Counted from the first letter of the stretch, positions 52,885 to 62,466 are shown. The stretch: 64,000 bases of DNA from Alishewanella metallidurans (GCF_036983985.1 NZ_JALAHQ010000001.1:62001-126000); one strand, 5' to 3'. Numbers and translations: made by a program. Notes: generated from the sequence alone by a model not told the origin.

Positions 52885-54924
52885 TTAGTTTAAGTTATCG
52901 GCGCTAGTCGCCGGTAATACCCTGTTATTGTATCGCAGCACCATACTACCTAAGCGTATTGCATTTAATAGATCCTGCCGAACCATATTACCGCGCCATT
53001 CACAGGCTCTTGGTTGTGTACTGCTTATGGACATTACATATTCGCTGGCGTCGTTATGATTGTTAGTACACAGTGCCCAGCTTGACCATAGAGCCTCACG
53101 TAGTGCAGTAATTTCTAGCGTACGCCACGGTTTTTCAAGCAGCTGCGCTAAAGGAAGATGCAAGCTAAGTAAAGATTGTTCAGCAGAGATCTCTTTTAAT
53201 CTAGGTTTGAGTTGCTGTAGTAAACTAGTTTGTAAGGTACTAACTGATGCTTCGTCACCGCTTGCGGCTAACCATAACACGTCGTCATAAATACAGCTTG
53301 CGAGCAGTGTATTACTTGGTTGTTGGTGTAAAAAGTTTTGCCATAAATGCTGTAGCTGCTGTTCGCCATGCTGGCGCTTTAACTCTGGGCTATTGGTTAA
53401 GGCGTAAGCTAGTATGCTGACATCACTTGTTACTGAATGAAGCTGTATACGCTGACAAAAATTTGTCCAATTAGGTGTAGACAGTGTTAGCGTTTTTTTT
53501 GCTAATACCTTACGTCGCCATACCCAAATAAAAACCACTGCTAATATTAAGACTAATAATGCTATAGCAACGATATATAGCTTAATTCTTTGTTTTTGTT
53601 CAATATTTATTTGTTTTGTTTGCTTTAATTCGGCTTGTAGTGTTTTACTTGCCGTTACTTGGTATAGCCCCTGATTAATTAAGTCTAACTGCAGTTTGCT
53701 TTGTTCAGAAAGTTGTTCAAAACGTAGTGCGCTGGCTTGTATGCTATGGTTGTAAGCGTTAGCCCACTGGCGATCATGTGCTGCCATTTTGGCTGAAACA
53801 TCATGGAAACGGTACCTTAAATAAGAAGCAGCTTGCGGCATTTGTGGGGCAAGCTCTTGCAGGTGGTGATTAGCTTGCTGGTATTGCTGCTGTTTTAGTA
53901 ATAGCTCTATTAATGCTAGTAAGGTTTCGTGCGAGTACGATGATATTTGTTGTTGGCTAAACAACTGTAATGCATGATTAAAGTGCGTTAATGCTAAGTC
54001 TGCATTATTTTGCAATGCCGCTAACCGGCCTAAAGATAATGTAACAACGCCAATGCGCAGTACGTCGTCCATCTTACGTGCATGCTCTAGAGCTTCATTT
54101 AAATAACTCATCGCTTGGTCTGCGGTAGTTATGTCCTCTAAATAGGTATCAGCAATATAAATTAAGCTGTAAGTGTAGTTGGCAGTGCGCTTGAGTTGCT
54201 TGTACAAGGCGCTAGCTTGCTGTAAATGGTCGAGTGCTTGTGTGTGATATTGAATTTTTCGATAGGCCATGCCAAGCCGAAGATGAATAGACGCAAGTGC
54301 GTCGGTATCTTGCAAGCGGGTTGCTAATTCTAACGCTTCGTTTAAGTGCTGGTATGCTTGGCTATAGGCGTTGTTTTGCAGCATTAACCTGCCCAGCGTA
54401 ATATGCGCCTTAAGCTCAGCATCAGGTTGCAATTGTTTTAATGCTAGCTCTAGGCTGCGTTGGGCGTAAGGGATTGCCAGTGGAATATTGCCTAATTGGT
54501 TATATGCTTGGGCAAAGCTTTGCAACACATCACTGTATAACGCCATGCTGTCGTTATCGTCAGTATGTTGTAATAACTGTTCAGCGCTTTCTAATTGGGT
54601 AATGGCAATAGTAGTATCGCGGTATAAAATGCCATAAACCTGCGCTTTTAATAAGTAACCGTAGGCTTTAAGGTAGGCAGACTGTGCAGATTCTATTGCG
54701 CGATTTACCGCGTCCATCGCTGAGTCTTTATTAAGCAGTCGCATTTGAGTTTCGGTTAACACTAGCCAGTCTTCAGTGCTTCTGCTGGCTACTGGCATTG
54801 CTAATAGCTGCTCACTCACTTGCTCAGAATTGGTTTTTGCTTCGGCTAAACGAACTAATAGCGGTTCTGCAGCGTATGTTGCAGGCAATAGTATTAATAA
54901 AAACGATAAGATAATTAATCGCAT
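52885..54924 (-). CDS. TPR membrane protein with unrecognised cytoplasmic domain
   Basis: 679 aa from ATG 54924 (MRLIILSFLLILLPATYA, signal peptide or anchor). Periplasmic TPR/alpha-helical repeats cover about residues 55-430 (ALDHLQQASALYKQLKRTANYTYSL and similar 40-residue units). A transmembrane helix at about 449-470 is followed by a basic segment and about 205 cytoplasmic residues. Many relatives with this architecture end in GGDEF, HTH or kinase domains; I find no GG(D/E)EF, HxxxN or EAL motif here, so the tail may be a degenerate GGDEF-like or new domain. Confidence 0.75.
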   Translation of the reverse strand: MRLIILSFLLILLPATYAAEPLLVRLAEAKTNSEQVSEQLLAMPVASRSTEDWLVLTETQMRLLNKDSAMDAVNRAIESAQSAYLKAYGYLLKAQVYGILYRDTTIAITQLESAEQLLQHTDDNDSMALYSDVLQSFAQAYNQLGNIPLAIPYAQRSLELALKQLQPDAELKAHITLGRLMLQNNAYSQAYQHLNEALELATRLQDTDALASIHLRLGMAYRKIQYHTQALDHLQQASALYKQLKRTANYTYSLIYIADTYLEDITTADQAMSYLNEALEHARKMDDVLRIGVVTLSLGRLAALQNNADLALTHFNHALQLFSQQQISSYSHETLLALIELLLKQQQYQQANHHLQELAPQMPQAASYLRYRFHDVSAKMAAHDRQWANAYNHSIQASALRFEQLSEQSKLQLDLINQGLYQVTASKTLQAELKQTKQINIEQKQRIKLYIVAIALLVLILAVVFIWVWRRKVLAKKTLTLSTPNWTNFCQRIQLHSVTSDVSILAYALTNSPELKRQHGEQQLQHLWQNFLHQQPSNTLLASCIYDDVLWLAASGDEASVSTLQTSLLQQLKPRLKEISAEQSLLSLHLPLAQLLEKPWRTLEITALREALWSSWALCTNNHNDASEYVMSISSTQPRACEWRGNMVRQDLLNAIRLGSMVLRYNNRVLPATSADNLN

Positions 54925-55042
54925 AGTCAGCACTGTAATTTTTTCAGCAGTTTAGCCTGAATTGATGATAGCAACCATAGCTAGCGCCGCACTTCACTTA
55001 TTAAAGTTAACTATGCTTTAGCAGGTTTAATTATGAAACGGC

Positions 55043-55456
55043 TTAGCGGTAACTAATATCTTTATACATTGGCGCCAACAGTGCCAATAATTGATTCTGG
55101 GCACTGATGCTAATGTTCTGGCGCTGCATTACCTTAATTAAATTTTCAACTAACGCATCGTAGTTAGCTAGCGTAATATTAAAGCCTTTATGACTATCTT
55201 GCATGGTGCCGCCGCTATAAATACAAGGGCCACCAGTTAGCTGGCACAATTGCTCGGCTAATAAACGTCTAAAACGTTCAATGTCAGTGTCCGCAAAGTG
55301 GTGCACGATACGTTCGTCATTAGCAATTTCGTTTAATAATGCGTCGGTTATTAAACTAATTCCGGCGTCACCGCCTAACTGCTGGTATAGGCTTGGTCTT
55401 GTATGTTGGCTGCATGCGCTGAGAAATAATAGCGTTGTAATTAGTATCCATTTCAT
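55043..55456 (-). CDS. Lipoprotein group 1 truncated haemoglobin
   Basis: 137 aa. Lipobox FLSAC (C15) after a 14-residue signal, then a 2-on-2 globin fold of the trHbN type: SLYQQLGGDAGISLITDALLNEI, and the proximal haem histidine H89 in MQDSHKGFNIT. Serine after the lipidated cysteine predicts outer-membrane sorting. Group 1 globins bind O2 and NO; a membrane-tethered envelope form is unusual. Last gene of the four-gene cluster; immediately follows the DUF3034 gene. Confidence 0.88.
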   Translation of the reverse strand: MKWILITTLLFLSACSQHTRPSLYQQLGGDAGISLITDALLNEIANDERIVHHFADTDIERFRRLLAEQLCQLTGGPCIYSGGTMQDSHKGFNITLANYDALVENLIKVMQRQNISISAQNQLLALLAPMYKDISYR

Positions 55457-56290
55457 TTACCACGCTCCTTCAATAGACAAATAATAACCTTGCTGATTGT
55501 TAAAACCGGCGATACTGCCAAGGTCTACGTAGCCTGCGGTTACAGAAACATGTTTATTAATAAACCAAGCAATAAACACATCGCGCCAATGTTGTTCATC
55601 GGCAAAGCTTAATTTGTTAGGCTTTTGTTTAAATTCTACGCCTATGGCAACATTATAATTTAACAGTAGAGCAGCTGAACCTTCGAGCATTAGTTGGTAG
55701 TTGCTATTGGTTTCGCTACCAAACCCCAGTAAACCCGTTTGATTTGCTTTAGTCGCCCGCGCTGTTGCATTAAGCAGTAAATTACGACCGGCAATCTGGT
55801 TAAAGAGTAGCTTGGTTGCAGATAAGTAGAAATCGACGCCGCTATCATCACGTGCGCCAACCGCTTGTGGCAGCGTGAAATCGCGATGCTTTTTGTATTG
55901 AAGACCCAAGCTTATTTGTGGCAGAGCGGTATATAGCAGTTCGCCAGCAATATGGTATTTTACGCTAAAGATATCTTGGCCCAGCTCACCGCCTAAGCTA
56001 TCAAGCTTTAAGGTTTGCCTAGCGATGGACCATTCCCAATTGTTATCATACGTTAGGCTAGCGCCAAAGGTGTTAAGCGTAAAATCATCGACGCCAACCA
56101 CACTCATAAAAGCTGTCGCTGCCCATTCGTCACTACTGGCATAACCGTTAATAACTGCCCAAGGTACGATACCGCCGCCGGCGTTACCCTCAATTGAGCT
56201 GGTGCCGCCGGTGGCAATAATTTTACTGTTAGCCATGCTTTTCGGGCTGAACACTAAGATAATTGTCGCCAGTAATAGAATTGTTTTCAT
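55457..56290 (-). CDS. DUF3034 family putative outer-membrane protein
   Basis: 277 aa: signal peptide (1-20, cleavage after SMA), conserved GGTSSIEGNAGGGIVPWAVINGY segment, and alternating hydrophobic/polar strands ending in an aromatic terminal W (SIEGAW), a pattern of a beta-barrel. Resembles the DUF3034 family; function unknown. Overlaps the GGDEF/EAL gene by four bases and precedes the truncated haemoglobin with no gap. Confidence 0.8.
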   Translation of the reverse strand: MKTILLLATIILVFSPKSMANSKIIATGGTSSIEGNAGGGIVPWAVINGYASSDEWAATAFMSVVGVDDFTLNTFGASLTYDNNWEWSIARQTLKLDSLGGELGQDIFSVKYHIAGELLYTALPQISLGLQYKKHRDFTLPQAVGARDDSGVDFYLSATKLLFNQIAGRNLLLNATARATKANQTGLLGFGSETNSNYQLMLEGSAALLLNYNVAIGVEFKQKPNKLSFADEQHWRDVFIAWFINKHVSVTAGYVDLGSIAGFNNQQGYYLSIEGAW

Positions 56291-58617
56291 TTAGAGCCTT
56301 CTGTCTCTGTGCTGCGCTGTTGTTGCATGAATTGCATTAACCATGCTGAAAACTGCTCGGCAACTAGCGGCTTAGCAAAGTAATATCCTTGAACTTTGTC
56401 ACAACCACACTGTATTAGATGTTCTAACCCAGCTTTATTTTCTAAGCCTTCGGCCGTTACTGTAAAGCCTAAGCTATGCGCTAGTTTGGTGGTTGCCGCC
56501 ACAATAAGCGCGTCGTTTGTGTTGTGTTCAATGTCTTTAATAAAGGCGCGATCAATTTTAACTTCGTGTACGGGCAGTTGTTTTAAATAAGCTAGAGATG
56601 ACTGGCCGGTGCCAAAGTCATCGATTGACAGTGTAATACCAAGCCCCCGTAAGCGCTGTAATTGTTGTATAACTGTGCTGGCATCTGCCATGACCGCGCT
56701 TTCGGTTACTTCTAGCGCTAGTGCTGCTGCGGGTAAGTTATGTGTCGTTAGCAGGGCGTAAATGTCATCAGCTAACTTTGGGTTTAGTAAATCGGATACC
56801 GATAGGTTTACAGCCAATTGCACCGGCATAGCATGCTGCCACCAGTAAGCGGCTTGTTTTATTACTTCAGCTAGCATCCAATTACTAATCAGGCCAATAT
56901 TACCTGAATGCTCAGCTAGCTTAATAAACTGATCCGGTGGGATGAAACCAAATTCGGGGTGTTGCCAACGAATTAGGGCTTCGGCGCTACTGCATGTTTG
57001 CTGTGGAATATCGACTTTAGGTTGATACACAGCAAAAAACTGGCCGTTTTTTAATGCATTAGGTAAATCACGAATTAGCGTTAGTTCGCGCTGATGGCTT
57101 TCGTCTTGGCCTGGTGTATAAAACGCAATATTGTTTGCTGCGCCTCGTGCATTGCCCAGGGCAATGTCGACACGGCGTAATACGTCATTTATACCCGTCT
57201 CGCTGACACTAAAATGATAAATACCGACTGTTAGCTTTAAGTTAATGGTTGAACGTTGCAGCATATAACCATCCAGTAATGGCTTGAGCAAAAGCTGTAC
57301 TTGTTCAATTGATACATGACTATCGTAGAGCAGTAAAAACTCATCACCACCTAGTCGTGCTAATAGTTTTGGTGTTGGTGCAATTTGCTTTAAGCGTTCA
57401 GCAAGTTGCTGCAAAAGTAAGTCGCCGTTACTAAAGCCCAATATATCGTTAATATGTTTAAACCGCTGAATATTAAGCTGTAACAGGCAGCTGTTTGGCT
57501 TGTTTAACCAAGGTTGCAGCAAGCGCTCGGTTGCTAAACGGTTATAGCAGCCGGTTAAGCTGTCATGCTCCGTACTAAAAATAAGCTGCTGTTCTCGTTG
57601 GCGAATATCTTGCTGCATAGTGACCAGTGTACGGCTAAGCAAACCTACTTCGTCGTTGCCTTCTGCAGGTGGTGTAGCGTCAAAGCCTTGGCCGATCCGC
57701 TTAGCAAAAAGGCTTAGCGCATTTAGTGGCCCGGTAATACTTCGAGCAAAAATAATGGCAACCAGCAAAGCCAACGCAAGCGATGCACTAAAAATAAGTA
57801 ACAGCTGTTGGCGAAACTGTTGATAGCTATCTAACCAACGCGCATTAGGTAAGTGCTGCACTGCCCAGAGTTGCTGCTGTGCATCAAGCGCCGTTGCCAA
57901 AGAGGTGTAGTCTTGTTCGGTGTTATTTTGTGCCGTACCAGCTTGTGCAATAAGCACTGGCATAATGCGAGGCAAGCGTTGCTGGTTATCCAGATCTAGA
58001 GTTGAGGTAAATAACGTGAAATTATTATTCTTGGCGGCAATAAAGCTAATATCTAAACCAGTAATACCGGATATTTGTTCTGCCAGTGTGCTGTCTAAAG
58101 GAAACCCCATGCCCACCCAAGCAATAAGATTGGGTGCTTTAACTGGCGCGAGTACTAATTGATATGCTTGACCTGCTAAATGAATAATATCGGTAACAGG
58201 TATGCTATTTTCAGTTTGGGTTTGGCTAAATAAAGGCGTTATATCTACTGCCGTAATGCTTGGCTCTGAACTAACCAGTAAATCGCCGCTGGTATCAATT
58301 AATAGCATTAGGCTGGCATTAACGCGGCTGCCATGGTTAGCCAGTGCTGATGCTATGGTTTCTTGCTCTTTTGTTGCCACTGCGCGACGAAAACCAAAAT
58401 CGGTAGCAAGGATCTGCACACTGTTGCTCAATTGGCTGGCGCGGTTATTTAGTGCTTGTTTTAGTACTTTACTTGCAACGTTAAGTATTTGGCGAGCTTG
58501 AGTTTCGCTATTACGCTTTATCGTATTTAGCGTTGCTAAGCCGGTTGCTGTAGCTAGTAAGCTAAGTAACAGCAACATAACTAAGATGAATTTGGTGCGC
58601 AAAGATCGGAATATCAT
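56287..58617 (-). CDS. Cache-HAMP-GGDEF-EAL cyclic di-GMP enzyme
   Basis: 776 aa from ATG 58617; an in-frame TTG at 58641 lies within the upstream gene's end. TM1 about 9-30, a periplasmic Cache-type sensor (to 270), TM2 about 273-291, HAMP (about 292-345), a diguanylate cyclase domain with intact GGDEF (423-427, LARLGGDEF) and a phosphodiesterase domain with AEALIRW (EAL 546-548), VNLS, EVTES, IDDFGTG, VKID and AEGLE. Both catalytic sets look complete; the usual RxxD inhibition site before GGDEF is missing (PKLL). It could make or break c-di-GMP; the net direction is unknown. Co-transcribed with a cupredoxin-like gene upstream. Confidence 0.93.
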   Translation of the reverse strand: MIFRSLRTKFILVMLLLLSLLATATGLATLNTIKRNSETQARQILNVASKVLKQALNNRASQLSNSVQILATDFGFRRAVATKEQETIASALANHGSRVNASLMLLIDTSGDLLVSSEPSITAVDITPLFSQTQTENSIPVTDIIHLAGQAYQLVLAPVKAPNLIAWVGMGFPLDSTLAEQISGITGLDISFIAAKNNNFTLFTSTLDLDNQQRLPRIMPVLIAQAGTAQNNTEQDYTSLATALDAQQQLWAVQHLPNARWLDSYQQFRQQLLLIFSASLALALLVAIIFARSITGPLNALSLFAKRIGQGFDATPPAEGNDEVGLLSRTLVTMQQDIRQREQQLIFSTEHDSLTGCYNRLATERLLQPWLNKPNSCLLQLNIQRFKHINDILGFSNGDLLLQQLAERLKQIAPTPKLLARLGGDEFLLLYDSHVSIEQVQLLLKPLLDGYMLQRSTINLKLTVGIYHFSVSETGINDVLRRVDIALGNARGAANNIAFYTPGQDESHQRELTLIRDLPNALKNGQFFAVYQPKVDIPQQTCSSAEALIRWQHPEFGFIPPDQFIKLAEHSGNIGLISNWMLAEVIKQAAYWWQHAMPVQLAVNLSVSDLLNPKLADDIYALLTTHNLPAAALALEVTESAVMADASTVIQQLQRLRGLGITLSIDDFGTGQSSLAYLKQLPVHEVKIDRAFIKDIEHNTNDALIVAATTKLAHSLGFTVTAEGLENKAGLEHLIQCGCDKVQGYYFAKPLVAEQFSAWLMQFMQQQRSTETEGSK

Positions 58618-58630
58618 TAACTTAGCGCAA

Positions 58631-59263
58631 CTAATGGCCAAAGCCGCGTTTGGGCGCGGTTGGTAAGGCTTTTTGTTCTACCGGCAGTGTCAGCTGCTGT
58701 TCGGTGTTCGTTGTCAGTGTGATGCTGGTAATCTGTTGTGGTTGCTTTTGCCAAGGATGCCACAGTTTAAGTTGATAATTACCTGCTGGTAGATCAGAAA
58801 AAGCAGCGGTTCCTGCTCCATCAGTTACCGCAAGCAAAGGGCTTGCGCCAATATAAATATACGCTTGCATATAGTCATGAATATTACAGCCTAATACCAC
58901 GATACCTTGTCGATCAAAGATGACAGGTTGTTCAGGCGTATCTGCATATAATTGTATTTCAAAGGTTTTGGCGTCTGAAAATGAATAAATATGATGCCGA
59001 GTTTTGTCTTTATTTGGAAATTCAATGGCGCTATTTATTGGTGCAGCAGTAACAAAGGGTACAAACATTAAACCTTGTTGCGCAATGCTGATCTGAGGTT
59101 GGTTCAGCTGCGGTATCGGCTGCTCTGCTATCAGCTCAATAACCGCATTAGCTAACGGGCTTGCAGCCTGATCTTGCACCTTAATTTGCAGCGTATTGGC
59201 AGCGGCATTGCAGCAGAAGAGTGTGGTGGCAAGAATTAGAGTTTTATATAAGTCCGAATTCAT
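58631..59263 (-). CDS. Cupredoxin-like periplasmic protein
   Basis: 210 aa: signal peptide (1-22, cleavage after NAAA), and a plastocyanin-like domain with a complete type 1 copper set: H90/H91 (TRHHIYSF), C126 and H129 (LGCNIHD), M132 (DYMQAY). The C-terminal part (YQLKLWHPW) is carboxypeptidase-regulatory-like. Often annotated 'methylamine utilization protein', but no methylamine genes are near. First gene of the minus-strand cluster with GGDEF-EAL, DUF3034 and haemoglobin; could bind copper and act in sensing or electron transfer. Confidence 0.82.
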   Translation of the reverse strand: MNSDLYKTLILATTLFCCNAAANTLQIKVQDQAASPLANAVIELIAEQPIPQLNQPQISIAQQGLMFVPFVTAAPINSAIEFPNKDKTRHHIYSFSDAKTFEIQLYADTPEQPVIFDRQGIVVLGCNIHDYMQAYIYIGASPLLAVTDGAGTAAFSDLPAGNYQLKLWHPWQKQPQQITSITLTTNTEQQLTLPVEQKALPTAPKRGFGH

Positions 59264-59502
59264 AATAATGCCGACAGCATAAAAATTTCCTTAACTTTAG
59301 TGATAGCGCAGAATAAGCTCAGATCCACTTTATGTTATATCGTACTAAGCATTAAAACCCTACAACCTTATCGGTTTTATTGCTGTTGTTACATATTTAC
59401 TAACAAATTGCTATTGGTCGCAGTGTGTTCGGTAGTGGTAAGCTTACATTATTAGTACATAAATACAGGTTAGCCATGGTTAACCTGCTAATAGGGTTTT
59501 TT

Positions 59503-60432
59503 ATGCAACTTATTGTTACGGCTATTAGTAAAGCGTACGCCTCGGTGCAGGCGGTAAAGCAAGTAAGTTTTCAGATTGACAGTGGCGAAATATTCGCACT
59601 GCTTGGGCCAAATGGCGCTGGAAAATCCTCTATTATTCGTATGTTAGTGGGCATGACTAAGCCTGATAGCGGCAGCATTATGATTAGTTATCAAGATCAG
59701 CAGTTTGATCATGTACCGCGCCGGTTATTAGGATACTTGCCTGAAGACCGCGGTTTATATCCAGATAAAAGTATTGAAAAAAATCTGCTGTATTTAGCGC
59801 AATTACACGGCTTAAGTAAAAGCGTTGCGTTACAAGAAATGGACTATTGGCTTGGCGAGTTTGAACTTCTTGAGCGGCGCCACGATGAGCTTAAGCAGCT
59901 ATCAAAAGGTAATCAACAAAAGGTACAGTTAATAGCGGCAGTGTTGCACAAGCCGGCGCTGGTAATTCTTGATGAACCATTTTCAGGCTTAGACCCGATT
60001 AATCAAGAAAAGGTAGTGTTGTTTCTGCAGCAATTAAAACAACGCGGTATGACAGTGATCCTTAGTGCGCATCAAATGGCGATGGTAGAAAAGCTCGCCG
60101 ATCACATGCTGTTAATGGCGCAAGGTCAGGTGGTTTTAGCCGGTACCTTGCAACAAATACAGCAACAGGGGCAAGGGCCGCGCGAGATGAAAGTAGGTTT
60201 TAATAGTGCTGTAAGTTTAGAGCAGTTACAGCAGCTGCCGGCATTGTTATTAGCACAACCGTTGCAGGCTAATCACTATATGCTTACCTTGGTTAACGAT
60301 GTTGGTGTATCCGAATGCTTAAAGCAATTGTTAGCCTTGGCTGAGTTAACTCAGGTAGAAATGCAAACCGCGGACTTACACCAGCTCTATTTGGCGGCAA
60401 TGACAAAACATAATTTGCAGGTGACAGTATGA
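59503..60432 (+). CDS. ABC transporter ATP-binding protein (NatA-like)
   Basis: 309 aa from ATG 59503 (AGGG eight bases before); the open frame extends upstream to 59425 without similarity. Walker A GPNGAGKSS near 40, signature LSKGNQQKVQLIAAVL, Walker B LVILDEPFSGLDP and a switch His (SAHQMAMVEKLAD). Resembles the NatA ATPase of ABC-2 sodium or drug exporters. It overlaps the permease gene as ATGA. The substrate is not predictable. Confidence 0.9.
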   Translation: MQLIVTAISKAYASVQAVKQVSFQIDSGEIFALLGPNGAGKSSIIRMLVGMTKPDSGSIMISYQDQQFDHVPRRLLGYLPEDRGLYPDKSIEKNLLYLAQLHGLSKSVALQEMDYWLGEFELLERRHDELKQLSKGNQQKVQLIAAVLHKPALVILDEPFSGLDPINQEKVVLFLQQLKQRGMTVILSAHQMAMVEKLADHMLLMAQGQVVLAGTLQQIQQQGQGPREMKVGFNSAVSLEQLQQLPALLLAQPLQANHYMLTLVNDVGVSECLKQLLALAELTQVEMQTADLHQLYLAAMTKHNLQVTV

Positions 60433-61607
60433 TTTCGCGTCAAAGTTTAATTGTTGCCCGCTGGGAGTTTTTGCGGTTTTTCAAGTGGAAGCAGCAGTTG
60501 GTATCTTATTTAATGATGTTAGCCGTGGTCGCAGCCATTTCATTGTGGGGCTTTTTTAATGATGAAACTAAAAAGCAATATAATATTGCGGTACCGGCTA
60601 ACTTTAGCATTGAAAATACTAAACTATTTCAGTTTCAGCGGCCCAGTATCGACTTAAATACACAGCTTGAGCAAATGAAAAGTGATCAGTCTTGGCAGGC
60701 CGTTGTTACCGAACAAGAGGGTGAGATTAGCTTATATACGCTTACCGGTAAAAAATGGTTACAACAGTTAGAGAAGGTGTTGCAGCAACATTACCGACAG
60801 CAAGCTGCGCTGAATATAGGGTTGTCAGCAGAGCAATTAGCAACACTAGAGCAGCCCAAAGTTATAGCTATGCGTTATTTAGACCAAGCTTACAAGGGTA
60901 AAGATACACCGGAAAAAATGATTGCCATGGGCACGTTAATCTTGCTGCTGGTGGGGTTAAGTACCGCGTTTGGTCAGGTGCTAATGAGTATTACTGGCGA
61001 AAAGCAACAACGGGTTACCGAACAATTATATGCCATAGTTACACCGCAACAATGGATGGATGGTAAGGTATTAGGCCATAGCTTTAGTGCAATGAAAGCT
61101 ATGCTAACGTCGGCATTGGTTATGCTAATAGGTTTGGCGGTAGTCAGTTTGTTTTCGTCAAAACCGGTAGATTTAAGCTGGCTAAATGTTGGTGTAATAC
61201 TCTGGTTGATACCGTTTGCGCTGGCGGGAGTGTTGCTTTGTGCTAGCTTTATGGGCGCTATTGCCGCGTCTATTGATGACCCCAATAATAGCGGGAAAAG
61301 TGCAGTAATGTTGCTTACTTGGTTGCCAATGGTATTTACCTTTATGGTAATAGATAGCCCGTCAGGCCTTGGCATGACACTGCTTAGTTTTATACCTTTT
61401 ACCTCGTTTGCAGCCATGCCAGTGAAAATGGCCATGATGACCGTGCCTTGGTGGCAGCCAGTGTTATCATTAGCGCTGCTGGTCGCAACTGTTTACTGGA
61501 TGCGTCGTGTTGCCGGGCGGGTGTTTTTGCGTGGCATGCAAATGTACGGTAAAGAGCCATCTTGGGCTGATATAGTGCGCTGGGCGCTGAGCAATAAAAC
61601 CGAGTAG
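60429..61607 (+). CDS. ABC-2 type transporter permease (NatB-like)
   Basis: 392 aa. One N-terminal membrane helix (about 28-44), a large extracytoplasmic region (about 45-160), then five to six transmembrane helices in the second half, the NatB/ABC-2 layout. Functions with the preceding ATPase; probably an efflux unit. No periplasmic binding protein near, consistent with export. Confidence 0.87.
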   Translation: MISRQSLIVARWEFLRFFKWKQQLVSYLMMLAVVAAISLWGFFNDETKKQYNIAVPANFSIENTKLFQFQRPSIDLNTQLEQMKSDQSWQAVVTEQEGEISLYTLTGKKWLQQLEKVLQQHYRQQAALNIGLSAEQLATLEQPKVIAMRYLDQAYKGKDTPEKMIAMGTLILLLVGLSTAFGQVLMSITGEKQQRVTEQLYAIVTPQQWMDGKVLGHSFSAMKAMLTSALVMLIGLAVVSLFSSKPVDLSWLNVGVILWLIPFALAGVLLCASFMGAIAASIDDPNNSGKSAVMLLTWLPMVFTFMVIDSPSGLGMTLLSFIPFTSFAAMPVKMAMMTVPWWQPVLSLALLVATVYWMRRVAGRVFLRGMQMYGKEPSWADIVRWALSNKTE

Positions 61608-61692
61608 ACTGTCGCGTTTATGGCGAGCGTCTATTGAACTTATAGTCGTTCGCCCAAACTAACGCGGTAGAGCTTGGTGAATTGAGGTAAAT

Positions 61693-61995
61693 ATGTTTTC
61701 TTCGTTTAAACAACAAAGCGGCCAATGGCAGCAAATGTTTGCCCGTCGCCAAAGTGCAGGGCCGCTGCAGCGGTTGCTAGCTTGGTTTATTTTAGGTGTT
61801 ATGTTACTCGCTGGCGCAGCTATTTTAATCTTTATGCTGTTATTAAGCTGGATTTTAATTCCTATTTTTCTGTTTCGTCAGCGGGCCAAGATTAATGCTT
61901 GGCAAAAACAGCAACAGGCCGCAGCTGAGCAAGCGTCAGCGCAGCAGGGCCATACTGTGATTGAAGGCGAAGTGATTAACAAGCGTGAAGATTAA
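61693..61995 (+). CDS. Small single-pass or hairpin membrane protein
   Basis: 100 aa, polar Gln-rich N-terminus, a 30-residue hydrophobic stretch (about 31-62) and a Gln/Ala-rich tail. No family recognised with certainty. Good Shine-Dalgarno (GAGGTAA). Follows natB by 85 bp, so may be co-transcribed. Confidence 0.7.
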   Translation: MFSSFKQQSGQWQQMFARRQSAGPLQRLLAWFILGVMLLAGAAILIFMLLLSWILIPIFLFRQRAKINAWQKQQQAAAEQASAQQGHTVIEGEVINKRED

Positions 61996-62001
61996 ATTAG
62001 G

Positions 62002-62466
62002 CTACTGGCTGTTGTCACAAACAGCCAGTTTGGCTTGAATGTAATCGCTATGGCGAATAAACAATAAATCGGCAATTTTACGTAACATCGCTTCTTCATT
62101 TGGGTCTAGAACCTTATCAGCGTAAGCCTGCTGCCATAGGTTATCTAACAAAGCTAAGCGCGAGTCATAACTTAATTGTTTTAATTGGCTAGTAAACTGA
62201 TGCAGTGAAATTGCGTCTTTAGCTTGTTGCTTGGCTAAAGTAACTGCGGCGTTAGCATCGGTATCTGACAGAGCAAATTCTTGCTTAACATAATGCTGCG
62301 CTAAGGCAAGTTCGGTTTCGTCGCTATTAAAGTCGGCGTAGGCAACCATCAACATTAATGAAACACAGGCTAATTGCGCATCAGTTAAACCATAAGTTAG
62401 GTTGCCGCTACTGGTCGTTAGGTTGTCGTTAACTTTATCAAATAGCGTTTTAAACAGTTGAAACAT
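62002..62466 (-). CDS. TerB-like cytoplasmic protein
   Basis: 154 aa, mostly helical, with the TerB-family pattern of acidic metal-binding positions (AYADFNSDETELALAQHYVKQEF and QAYADKVLDPNEEAMLRKIADLL, two D/E-rich repeats). TerB domains bind metal and are linked to tellurite resistance or DnaJ proteins; here there is no ter operon, so function is open. Convergent with the small membrane protein gene (6-bp gap). Confidence 0.8.
   Translation of the reverse strand: MFQLFKTLFDKVNDNLTTSSGNLTYGLTDAQLACVSLMLMVAYADFNSDETELALAQHYVKQEFALSDTDANAAVTLAKQQAKDAISLHQFTSQLKQLSYDSRLALLDNLWQQAYADKVLDPNEEAMLRKIADLLFIRHSDYIQAKLAVCDNSQ

Noticed and set aside
59425..59502. Upstream extension of the NatA-like ATPase
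   Set aside because: Adds 26 residues without similarity; ATG at 59503 has an AGGG site and matches the family start.
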